From contig JBIOJB010000019.1 in NCBI GenBank assembly GCA_044450465.1, positions 1-37,218 on the forward strand: DNA of 37,218 nt, read 5' to 3'. Below the pieces are notes generated by a model that saw only the letters and a program-made list of their open reading frames with translations, was not told the DNA's origin and did no database searches. The DNA is from JBIOJB01 sp044450465. GTDB lineage: Bacteria > Chloroflexota > Dormibacteria > Dormibacterales > Dormibacteraceae. This document shows positions 30,103 through 37,218 of the stretch, one piece after another. The position numbers were made by a program, and so were the translations under genes. Within the stretch, counting starts at the first letter, position 1. Every line of letters starts with the position of its first letter.

Positions 30103-32553
30103 ATGACGAGCTCCTTTGACGTGGTCGTGATCGGGGGCGGGCCTGGAGGCTACGTGGCGGCTCTCAGGGCCGCGCAGCTGGGCGCCCGGACCGCGATCGT
30201 CGAGAAGGACAGGCTGGGTGGGACCTGCCTGGTTCGCGGCTGCATACCCACCAAAGCCCTGCTTCAGTCGACGGAGCTTTACGTCCAGGCCAAAACGGGC
30301 GCTCCCTTCGGCCTCGTGGCTGACACGGTCGGGTTCAACTGGACTGTGGCCCAGAAACGCAAGACCGCCGTCGTGGACCAGCTCGTCAAAGGCGTCGAGG
30401 GCCTCCTCAAAGCGGGGGGCGTGACCACGTTGAAAGGGGCTGCCCGGCTGTCCGGTCGCGGGCTCATCGACGTGGCCGGGGAGCCCTTCCAGGCCAGGGA
30501 CATCGTGATCGCAACCGGCTCGGCCGTGGCTCGCGTCCCGATCAAGGGCGCGGAGCTCACGATCGACTCCGACCAGATCCTCGAGCTGCGCGATCTGCCC
30601 GCCCGGCTGGCCGTGATCGGCGGCGGGGTGGTCGGCATGGAGTTTGCCGCGATGTTCGCCGCCTTGGGTAGCAAGGTCACCGTGCTTGAGATGCTGCCGC
30701 AGGTGCTGCCGATGGTCGACGCGGACCTCATCTCGGTCTACGTCAGGCACCTCAACGCCCTGGGCGGTGAGGTCCACACCAACAGCAAGGTCTCAGAGGT
30801 GGTCAAGGAGAAGGGTGGACTGCAGGTCCGATTCTCGGCGGGGGCCGAGGGCGGTGCGGTGGACGCGGATCAGGTGCTGCTCGCGGTCGGCCGCGTGCCC
30901 TACACCCAGGGTCTCGACGCGGAGCAGGCCGGCGTCAAGCTCGAGCGGGGCCGGGTGGTGGTCGACGACCACCTGCACACCACCGCCGACGGCGTGTGGG
31001 CGATCGGCGACGTCATCGGCGGCATCATGCTCGCGCACGTCGCGTCTTATGAGGGCGTGTGTGCGGTCGAGAACATCGCCGGGAGCGGCGGCCGCATTCC
31101 GGACTACCATGCCGCACCCAACTGCATCTACACCGACCCCGAGATCGCGCACGTTGGACTGGGCGAGGCTGAGGCGAAGGCCAAGGGGATCGAGGTCAGA
31201 GTCGGCCGGTTTCCATTCGCGGCTTCCGGGAGAGCGCTCACGCTCGGTCAGTCCGAGGGATTCGTCAAGGCGATATCGGACGCGCGCACCGGAAAGCTGC
31301 TTGGAGCTCACATCATCGGGCCTCGCGCGACCGACCTGATCGCCGAGGCCACGCTCGCCGTGCAGAACGGCCTCACGCTCGAGGACATCGAGCACACGAT
31401 CCACGCCCACCCCACTCTGCCTGAGTCGCTGATGGAGGCGGCGCTGGCGGCCGAGGGGCGCGCCATCCACATCGCCAACCGGCGATCCGCGGCGCCCGCA
31501 GCCCCCTCCCTTCCGTCCCCCAGGCCGACCACCTCCCGCGACCTCGAGCTCAACTCGGTCAACCGCGACCATCTCCTCGAGCTGCACCGAGAGATGCAGC
31601 TCATCCGGCGCTTCGAGGAGAGGGCACAGGAGCAGTACACGAAAGCCAAGATCGGCGGTTACTGCCATCTGAACATCGGTGAGGAGGCGACGGTGGTCGG
31701 CGGGATACACGCCCTCAAGCCGAACGACTACATCTTCACGAGCTATCGCGAGCACGGTCACGCGATCTCGCGCGGCGTCGATCCTCGCGCGGTCATGGCC
31801 GAGCTTTTCGGCAAGGAGACCGGCACCTCGCATGGCCGGGGCGGATCGATGCACATGTTCGACGCCGAGCTCCGATTCATGGGCGGCTATGGCATCGTCG
31901 GTGGCCACCTGCCGCTCGCGGTGGGCGGGGCATGGGCTGTCAGGTACAAGAGGCAGAAGGATGTTGTCTTCTGCATGTTCGGCGACGGAGCCACCAACAT
32001 CGGTGCCTTTCACGAGTCGCTGAACATGTCGAAGGTGTTCCACCTGCCTGTCGTGTGGTTCTGTATCAACAACCGCTACGGCATGGGGACGCCGGTGGAG
32101 GCGGCCTCCGCGGTGGCCGACATATACAAGAAGGCTTGCGCGTATGACATGGAGGCGATCCAGGTCGACGGCATGAACCTGCGCGAGGTCCTGGAGCGAA
32201 CCGGAGAGATCGTGGAAAAGACCCGCGCCGACTCAGAGCCTCGGTTCATCGAGGCGCTCTGCTACCGGTTCAAGGGCCACTCGGTGGTGGATCCGGACAA
32301 GTACCGCTCCAACGAAGACAAGGAGAGGTGGCGCAAGGCCGATCCGATCGTCGCTTTCGAGCACGAGCTCGAACAGTCGGGCCTGGCCGACGAGGAGTGC
32401 TTCAAGTCGGTCCGGCAGTCCGTCGACGATGAGGTGCAGGAGGTCGTGCGGTACGCCGACGAGAGTCCCGACCCATCGCCCGACGACCTCTACAGGTACA
32501 CCTACGCGGGCGAGTGGGAAGGCCGGCCCGAGCTTCGTCCGGAGCCTGTCTGA
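30103..32553 (+). CDS. Fusion of dihydrolipoamide dehydrogenase (E3) and pyruvate dehydrogenase E1 alpha
   Basis: One uninterrupted 816-codon frame encodes two enzymes. Residues 1-462 are a complete E3: FAD motif VVVIGGGPGGYVAA, redox disulfide C42/C47 (GGTCLVRGCIPTK), NAD motif VIGGGVVGMEFAA, GRVPYTQGL, IGDVIGGIMLAHVA and the His436-Glu441 pair (HPTLPES). An Ala/Pro/Ser linker spans about 463-483. Residues 484-816 are a complete E1 alpha: MQLIRRFEERA, YREHGHAISRGVDP, HGRGGSMHMF, the thiamine-diphosphate motif GDG (627) to NN (656-657), and KGHSVVDPDKYR. There is no internal stop or frame change. A TATAGA eight bases before ATG may be the -10 of a near-leaderless message. E1 beta and E2 follow. 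Confidence 0.93.
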   Translation: MTSSFDVVVIGGGPGGYVAALRAAQLGARTAIVEKDRLGGTCLVRGCIPTKALLQSTELYVQAKTGAPFGLVADTVGFNWTVAQKRKTAVVDQLVKGVEGLLKAGGVTTLKGAARLSGRGLIDVAGEPFQARDIVIATGSAVARVPIKGAELTIDSDQILELRDLPARLAVIGGGVVGMEFAAMFAALGSKVTVLEMLPQVLPMVDADLISVYVRHLNALGGEVHTNSKVSEVVKEKGGLQVRFSAGAEGGAVDADQVLLAVGRVPYTQGLDAEQAGVKLERGRVVVDDHLHTTADGVWAIGDVIGGIMLAHVASYEGVCAVENIAGSGGRIPDYHAAPNCIYTDPEIAHVGLGEAEAKAKGIEVRVGRFPFAASGRALTLGQSEGFVKAISDARTGKLLGAHIIGPRATDLIAEATLAVQNGLTLEDIEHTIHAHPTLPESLMEAALAAEGRAIHIANRRSAAPAAPSLPSPRPTTSRDLELNSVNRDHLLELHREMQLIRRFEERAQEQYTKAKIGGYCHLNIGEEATVVGGIHALKPNDYIFTSYREHGHAISRGVDPRAVMAELFGKETGTSHGRGGSMHMFDAELRFMGGYGIVGGHLPLAVGGAWAVRYKRQKDVVFCMFGDGATNIGAFHESLNMSKVFHLPVVWFCINNRYGMGTPVEAASAVADIYKKACAYDMEAIQVDGMNLREVLERTGEIVEKTRADSEPRFIEALCYRFKGHSVVDPDKYRSNEDKERWRKADPIVAFEHELEQSGLADEECFKSVRQSVDDEVQEVVRYADESPDPSPDDLYRYTYAGEWEGRPELRPEPV

Positions 32554-32555
32554 GC

Positions 32556-33545
32556 GTGGAGGACAAGCTCTACCGGGTGGCCCTGAGAGAGGCGCTGTCG
32601 GAGGAGATGGAGCGCGACGACAACGTCTTCCTCATCGGTGAGGACATCGGAAGGTTCGGAGGCGCCTATCGCGTCACCGAGGGCCTGCTCGACAAGTTCG
32701 GCGCCCAGCGCGTCGTGGACGCGCCGATTGCCGAGGAGGTCATCGTGGGCACGGCCATCGGCGCGGCAATGCTCGGGCTGCGTCCGGTGGTGGAGCTGAT
32801 GACTATCAACTTCTCGCTGGTGGCCTATGACCAGATCGTCAACAACGCGGCCAAGATCAGGTACATGTTTGGTGGAGAGGCGAGCGTGCCGATGGTGATC
32901 CGGATGCCCGGGGGAGCAGGCCACCAGCTTTCAGCCCAGCACTCGCACAGCCTCGAGGTGCTTTACGGGTTGATTCCAGGGCTCCTCACGGTGGCCCCCA
33001 CGACGCCTGAAGACGCCAAGGGAATGCTCAAGTCTGCGATCCGATCGGACAACCCGGTCATGTTTCTCGAGTCGATGAGCCTCTACAACGTCCGCGGGCC
33101 GGTTCCCGACGGCGACTACACGACACCGATCGGACGGGCGGCGGTTCGTCGAGAAGGCGCTGATATCACGATCGTTGGCGTCTCCAGGATGGCGGTTCTT
33201 GCATTCGAGGCCGCCAAGCAGCTCGAGGAGGAGGACATCGACGCGGAGGTCATCGACCTGCGCTCGATTCGCCCTATCGACTGGCAGCCCATCACCGAGT
33301 CGGTGCGCAAGACTGGCCGGTGCGTCGTGGTCGAAGAAGGCTGGGCGACCTACGGCGTCACAGCGGAGATCGCCGCCGGGGTGCAGGAACGGTGCTTCGA
33401 CTACCTCGACGCGCCGATCCGCCGCCTCGGCGGTGCGCAGGTGCCGATGCCGTACAGCCTCCCACTCGAGAAAGCGTCCATCCCAACGGGCGAGGACATC
33501 AAGCGCCTGGTCCGCGGGGTCATCGGCCGCAGTCTGGACGCCTGA
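32556..33545 (+). CDS. pdhB: Pyruvate (2-oxoacid) dehydrogenase E1 component, beta subunit
   Basis: The 329-residue subunit pairs with E1 alpha to decarboxylate pyruvate. Motifs include GEDIGRFGGAYRVTEGLLDKFG, DAPIAEEVIVGTAIGAAMLGLRPVVELM, MPGGAGHQLSAQHSHSLE, and the C-terminal DLRSIRPIDWQPITESV and EEGWATYGVTAEI. GTG 32556 is two bases after the stop of the fused gene; the codon before it is CTG in a CTGA overlap. The substrate is most likely pyruvate, although branched-chain 2-oxoacids cannot be excluded. Confidence 0.94.
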   Translation: MEDKLYRVALREALSEEMERDDNVFLIGEDIGRFGGAYRVTEGLLDKFGAQRVVDAPIAEEVIVGTAIGAAMLGLRPVVELMTINFSLVAYDQIVNNAAKIRYMFGGEASVPMVIRMPGGAGHQLSAQHSHSLEVLYGLIPGLLTVAPTTPEDAKGMLKSAIRSDNPVMFLESMSLYNVRGPVPDGDYTTPIGRAAVRREGADITIVGVSRMAVLAFEAAKQLEEEDIDAEVIDLRSIRPIDWQPITESVRKTGRCVVVEEGWATYGVTAEIAAGVQERCFDYLDAPIRRLGGAQVPMPYSLPLEKASIPTGEDIKRLVRGVIGRSLDA

Positions 33546-33548
33546 GCT

Positions 33549-34886
33549 ATGCCCGAGGTAAATATGCCGAAGCTCTCCGACACGATGGAGGAGGGCACGG
33601 TCCTCGTCTGGAAGAAGAAGTCGGGCGAGACTGTGAAGAAGGGCGAGGTGCTCGCCGAGGTGGAGTCCGACAAGGCGACCTTCGATCTCGAGGCGGAGGC
33701 GGACGGTGTGCTGTCGATCCTGGTCGAGCAGGGGGTTCCGGCCAAGATCGGAGCTCCGATCGCGCGCATCGGCGGCGAAGCGGCCGCGCCTTCAGCGCCC
33801 GCCGCGCCCGCCGCGCCCTCCACGCCTGCCGGGCCTGCCGTGCCTGCGCCGCCACCTCAGGGTGAGGCTGGTCGCCAGGCTCCGGCCGCAAAGTCGACCG
33901 CGCCCGCGGCGAAGCAGGCGGTCGCCACGCCCGCCCCCGACGCTCAGCCCATGGCGCGGCCCGCCGGTCGCGACGGTGAACAGGCGGCTCCGGAGATCAG
34001 GGCGTCGCCTCTGGCGAAGCGTCTTGCCGGCGAGATGGGCGTGGACATAGCCTCGCTGACAGGCACGGGCCCCGGTGGCCGGATTGTCAAGGAGGACGTG
34101 CTCGCGGCAGCCGGAACCGGAAAAGGCCAGGATTCTGCGCGCCCGGCGCTTCCGCGTCCCGACAGGCCTGCCGGTGCTGCCGTGGAGACAGTCGAACCCA
34201 ACCGCATGCAGGCGACGATCGCGCGCCGCATGGCCGAGGCCAAGTCGACCGTGCCCGAGTTCCAGGTCACCGTGGAGGCTCGCGTCGACGAGTCGGTGAA
34301 AATGCGGCAGCAGCTCAAGGACTCGGTTCCCGGCGCCGAGAAGGTGACCATGACGGACTTCATCGTCCGCGCGTGTGCGCTGGCGCTTCGCAAGTTCCCA
34401 GAGGTCAACTCGTCCTGGGTCGACGGGCGTTTTCAGCGCAAGCGATCGATCAACATCGGCCTCGCAGTGGCTCCGAGTCAGGGCATGGGTCTGCTGGTTC
34501 CGGTGGTCCACGACGCCGATTTGAAGGACCTGATCCAGATTTCGATCGAGTCGCGCCAGGTCATCGAGCGGGCAAGATCAGGTAGACCCCTCGAAGGCGA
34601 TCTGAGCGGCGCCACCTTCTCGATCTCCAACCTCGGCATGTACGGAGTCGACGAGTTCGTCGCCATCATCAACCCGCCGGAGGCGGCCATCCTCGCCGTT
34701 GGCGCCATCAAGGACGTACCGGTCGTGCTGGACGGCACCGTCGTTCCGGGCAAGGTGATGCGCATGACGCTATCGGTCGACCATCGGGTGTTCTACGGCG
34801 CGACCGCCGCCCAGTTCGCGGCCGAGGTCAAGCGGCTGCTGGAAAGCCCGGTCACGCTTCTGGTCCCGCCCCAAAGCGGGTCATAA
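33549..34886 (+). CDS. pdhC: Dihydrolipoamide acetyltransferase (E2) with altered active-site motif
   Basis: The 445-residue E2 has one lipoyl domain (1-78, lipoyl-lysine K42 in ESDKATFD), a long Ala/Pro-rich linker (about 80-145), a peripheral-subunit-binding domain (SPLAKRLAGEMGVDIASLTGTGPGGRIVKEDV) and the catalytic core. The active-site motif usually written DHRxxDG reads DHRVFYG: His412 and Arg413 are present and Tyr416 replaces the Asp. The remainder (FSISNLGMYGVDEFVAIINPPEAAILAVG) is normal. The ATG is three bases after the E1 beta stop. Confidence 0.95.
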   Translation: MPEVNMPKLSDTMEEGTVLVWKKKSGETVKKGEVLAEVESDKATFDLEAEADGVLSILVEQGVPAKIGAPIARIGGEAAAPSAPAAPAAPSTPAGPAVPAPPPQGEAGRQAPAAKSTAPAAKQAVATPAPDAQPMARPAGRDGEQAAPEIRASPLAKRLAGEMGVDIASLTGTGPGGRIVKEDVLAAAGTGKGQDSARPALPRPDRPAGAAVETVEPNRMQATIARRMAEAKSTVPEFQVTVEARVDESVKMRQQLKDSVPGAEKVTMTDFIVRACALALRKFPEVNSSWVDGRFQRKRSINIGLAVAPSQGMGLLVPVVHDADLKDLIQISIESRQVIERARSGRPLEGDLSGATFSISNLGMYGVDEFVAIINPPEAAILAVGAIKDVPVVLDGTVVPGKVMRMTLSVDHRVFYGATAAQFAAEVKRLLESPVTLLVPPQSGS

Positions 34887-34893
34887 TCCCTGG

Positions 34894-35124
34894 ATGCATG
34901 TTGGGGGCGCCAGATGGAACCGCGCGATCGCAATGCTCGCCGGAGCGTTCAGCGCCGGCCTGATCACGTTTGTCGGGCCTCGATACCTGCTTCACCTTCC
35001 GGTGGGCGAGCAGATCGGCGTCGCGGTGCTCTGCATCTGCCTGGTGCTGGCCTCGATGGTGCTTTACAACCGCCGACGCGCCCGCCGGGTCGACACCTCC
35101 AAGGCTAAGACGACCCGGCCTTAG
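34894..35124 (+). CDS. Small membrane protein, unknown function
   Basis: The 76-residue frame begins seven bases after the E2 stop and encodes two hydrophobic segments (IAMLAGAFSAGLITFVG and IGVAVLCICLVLASMVLYN) and a basic, probably cytoplasmic tail (NRRRARRVDTSKAKTTRP). The hydrophobic pattern and position support a real gene, probably co-transcribed with the pyruvate dehydrogenase genes. Its last 20 bases overlap the end of the convergent histidine kinase gene. No family recognised. Confidence 0.6.
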   Translation: MHVGGARWNRAIAMLAGAFSAGLITFVGPRYLLHLPVGEQIGVAVLCICLVLASMVLYNRRRARRVDTSKAKTTRP

Positions 35125-36652
35125 CCTCGGCCCGGGCTGAGCCCGGCTTGGTTGCGGCGGCCTTTGATTCGGGCGCCGGCGAAAGCGACAGGTGCAGCTG
35201 AAGCGAGTCCGCGGCCTCGTCGAAATCGGCCCACAGGCGACCTCCCATGGCGGCGGCCATCTCGCGCGAGATGGCGAGCCCAAGCCCCACCCCGCCCGCC
35301 GCGGCCGACCGCGACGGATCGGCGCGGTAGAACCGATCGAACATGTGCTGGGGATCTGGCCGGTGGAGGCCGGCTTGATTTGCCACCATCGTTTCCACCG
35401 AGCCGTCCCGCGGCAGCGCCCGGATCTTCACCGCGGTCCCTTCAGGCGCGTACTTGACCGCGTTGTCGAGCAGGTTGTCGAGGATCTGCTGCAGACGTTC
35501 AGGGTCCGCTGCCACCGGCGGCAGGTCTTCTGGGACCTCGAGCTCCAGGGCGAGCCGCCGGGAGTCAGCGCGAAGGCGTGCCACCTCCACCTGCTGCTGG
35601 AGGTGAGCGCCCAGGTCGACCGCGGTGACGTGCATGGAGATGGTCCCCGCCTCCACCCTGGCCAGGTCGAGGAGCTCCTGCGCCATGCGCAGGACTCGTT
35701 CGGACTCCTCGTGCACGATGGTGGCGGCCCGTGTCTTCTCGGCGTCGGTCACGAGGCTTCCGTCGAGCAGCGCCTGGCTGAAGCCGATGAGGCTCGTAAG
35801 CGGAGTCTTGAGCTCGTGCGAGACGTTGGCCAGGAAGTCGCGTTGGACCCTGCGCGCTCGCTCCACCGCCTCTGCCATCCGGTTGAAGGACTCTCCGAGA
35901 GCACCGATCTCGTCGGTGCCGCCGATGGCCACGCGGCGCGAGTAGTTGCCGGCGGCGACGTCTTCGGCGGCTGACGCCAGTTGCGTGAGCGGTCGGGTCA
36001 ACGAGCGGCTGACCAGCAACGTGAGCAGGATCGCGGCCAGCAGTGCGACTCCACCGGCCTCAAGCAGCCGGAGCGCCAGATCACCAGCCGCTGCGATGGC
36101 GGCCGACGACTGGGGCTGGGCCAGAACCACGTAGGCAGCGCCCAGCGGATCACGCGCCGGCACCAACTTCACGGCGGCGGCCAGGTATGCCTCACCGTCC
36201 AGCGTGGTCTTGGCCTCGCCGACGTTGGCGACACGCCTCGAGGCCGTGAGCACGATCGCCTGCCCGGCTGTCGACGATGCGGCCCCGCTGTCAAACACGA
36301 TCCGGCCCCCCGCATCGAGCAGCAAGAGCCGGCCCCCATTGAGCGACGGGAGGACCGAGCTGAGGCGGTCCTGAAAGTCCGCCGGGGCATCGAGAGCGCA
36401 GGTCAGCGCTCCCGTGTTGCTGAGAGCCAGCGGTCGCCTAAGACACTCCTGGTGCTTGACCACGACGGCTGCTGTGGTCACGGTCCTGTCGAGCTGGTCC
36501 TGCACGCTCTGGAACTCGAGGTCACGCACCTGCAGCCAGGTCAGCGCGCCTGCCAGCAACAGGCTCACGGCGACGATGCCGGCGGCGGCGGCCAGCAGCC
36601 GCAGTCGAAGGCTCAGGAGGAAGCGAGCTCCAGCCGGTATCCGACTCCCCAC
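35105..36652 (-). CDS. Membrane sensor histidine kinase
   Basis: The kinase has two membrane segments (about residues 16-42 and 195-215) around an extracytoplasmic sensor domain with two Cys. HAMP (SRSLTRPLTQLASAAEDVAAGNYSRRV), HisKA with phospho-acceptor H279 (FLANVSHELKTPL) and HATPase_c (NLLDNAVKYAPEG, GVGLGLAIS) follow. The G1 region reads VETMVANQAGL where DxGxGI is usual: the Asp and first Gly are not recognisable. The C-terminal 25 residues are an Ala/Lys-rich tail. GTG 36652 overlaps the response regulator by 40 nt; CTG 36616, in a CTGA overlap with its stop, would give a more typical N-terminus (SLRLRLLAAAAG). Confidence 0.92.
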   Translation of the reverse strand: MGSRIPAGARFLLSLRLRLLAAAAGIVAVSLLLAGALTWLQVRDLEFQSVQDQLDRTVTTAAVVVKHQECLRRPLALSNTGALTCALDAPADFQDRLSSVLPSLNGGRLLLLDAGGRIVFDSGAASSTAGQAIVLTASRRVANVGEAKTTLDGEAYLAAAVKLVPARDPLGAAYVVLAQPQSSAAIAAAGDLALRLLEAGGVALLAAILLTLLVSRSLTRPLTQLASAAEDVAAGNYSRRVAIGGTDEIGALGESFNRMAEAVERARRVQRDFLANVSHELKTPLTSLIGFSQALLDGSLVTDAEKTRAATIVHEESERVLRMAQELLDLARVEAGTISMHVTAVDLGAHLQQQVEVARLRADSRRLALELEVPEDLPPVAADPERLQQILDNLLDNAVKYAPEGTAVKIRALPRDGSVETMVANQAGLHRPDPQHMFDRFYRADPSRSAAAGGVGLGLAISREMAAAMGGRLWADFDEAADSLQLHLSLSPAPESKAAATKPGSARAEAKAGSS

Positions 36653-37218
36653 ACAGTCACGATGCTCGGGTTCTTGATCTTGGCCGCGGCGAGCTTTTCA
36701 CGCACCTGCTGAACGTGCACATCCACGGTCCTCGTATAGCCGGGGAAGTCGTAGCCCCAGACAAGATCGAGCAGCTCGCTACGCTGAAAGACGCGGCCCG
36801 GGTGCCGGCTCAGCAGGGCCAGGAGGTCGAACTCCTTGGGCCGCAGCTGCACCCGCTCGGTGCCGTAGCGGACCTCGTGGCGCTCGATGTCCACCTCGAG
36901 CTCACCGGCGCGGATCAACCTGGGCTGGTCCGGCTCGGTCCGAGCCCTTCGCAGCAGCGCCTTTGCGCGTGCCACCAGCTCCTGCGGGTGGAACGGCTTG
37001 GTCAGGTAGTCGTCGGCACCCACCTCGAGCCCGACAACCTTGTCGGTCACCTCGTCGCGCGCCGTGAGCATGATGATCGGCACCTGACTGTGCTTGCGGA
37101 TCTCCTTGCAGACGGTGAGGCCGTCCATTCCAGGGAGCATGATGTCGAGGATCACCAGGTCGGGCTTGATCTGGCCGAACCGGGCGATGGCCTGTGCCCC
37201 ATCCCCCACTCCCTCGAC
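36613..37218 (-). CDS. OmpR/PhoB-family response regulator (N-terminus outside window)
   Basis: The frame is open to the window edge, so the first acidic residues of the receiver domain are missing. Visible are the phospho-acceptor in LVILDIMLPGMDG, MLTARDE with the conserved Thr, and YLTKPFHPQELVARAKALLRR. The winged-helix DNA-binding domain has VQLRPKEFDLLALLSRHPGRVFQRSELLDLVWGYDF and TVDVHVQQVREKL, ending VWGVGYRLELASS. It precedes and overlaps its partner kinase. The regulated genes cannot be told from the window. Confidence 0.94.
   Translation of the reverse strand, partial: VEGVGDGAQAIARFGQIKPDLVILDIMLPGMDGLTVCKEIRKHSQVPIIMLTARDEVTDKVVGLEVGADDYLTKPFHPQELVARAKALLRRARTEPDQPRLIRAGELEVDIERHEVRYGTERVQLRPKEFDLLALLSRHPGRVFQRSELLDLVWGYDFPGYTRTVDVHVQQVREKLAAAKIKNPSIVTVWGVGYRLELASS

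Noticed and set aside
33780..33960. Repetitive GCC/CCC-rich stretch in pdhC
   Set aside because: It is simply the codon pattern of the Ala/Pro linker between lipoyl and binding domains, normal for E2 proteins.
1..37218. CRISPR array, tRNA, rRNA, transposase, integrase or attachment sites
   Set aside because: I found no regularly spaced repeats, no recognisable tRNA cloverleaf, and no mobile-element genes; gene order and composition are uniform.

Overview
The window is a dense, GC-rich chromosomal segment with 36 protein genes that I can support. It has no rRNA, tRNA, CRISPR array or mobile element that I could see, and no gene-free stretch longer than about 220 bp. The start (RNase Y, YmdB, SpoVS, MiaB, MutS, MutL) follows the Firmicutes-type rny-ymdB-spoVS-miaB-mutSL order. 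The LexA operators are of the CGAAC-N4-GTTCG type shared by Gram-positives and their relatives. RNase Y plus SpoVS with very high GC, and genes for small-acid and acyl-CoA catabolism, suggest a soil-type Terrabacteria lineage near Chloroflexota or Candidatus Dormibacterota. This placement is inference, not proof.

Layout. (1) 2-10647, plus strand: the end of rny, a terminator, then ymdB-spoVS-miaB-mutS-mutL-miaA-dapL-hflX, an RNA modification, decay and mismatch-repair block. From spoVS/miaB to dapL/hflX every junction can be read as a 4-nt NTGA stop/start overlap, and two or three of these need CTG as start codon. (2) 10631-12771: an SOS island. lexA is divergent from a YneA-like LysM division-inhibitor candidate, with three LexA boxes between them. 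A glutaredoxin-like gene, a small membrane protein and an unrecognised 122-residue gene follow; the last has its own perfect LexA box inside its promoter. (3) 12856-20402, minus strand: an acyl-CoA dehydrogenase/TetR pair, and a GntR-AccDA-CoA transferase-CoA transferase-EchA operon. (4) 20510-26085, plus strand: a complete Liv-type ABC transporter (binding protein, two permeases, two ATPases) plus a TauE/SafE permease, divergent from the GntR operon. Regions 3 and 4 look like uptake of a carboxylic or amino acid, its activation by CoA transfer and its oxidation. (5) 26107-28266, minus strand: pyrF, a TIGR00300 ornithine-cyclodeaminase-type enzyme and a 46-residue lysine-rich protein. (6) 28320-35124, plus strand: NAD+ synthetase and a full pyruvate dehydrogenase complex in which E3 and E1-alpha are one polypeptide. 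(7) 35105-37218, minus strand: a two-component system cut by the window edge.

The points most worth following up are the SOS-controlled unknown gene, the E3-E1alpha fusion with a non-canonical E2 active-site motif, and the evidence for CTG initiation at coupled junctions.
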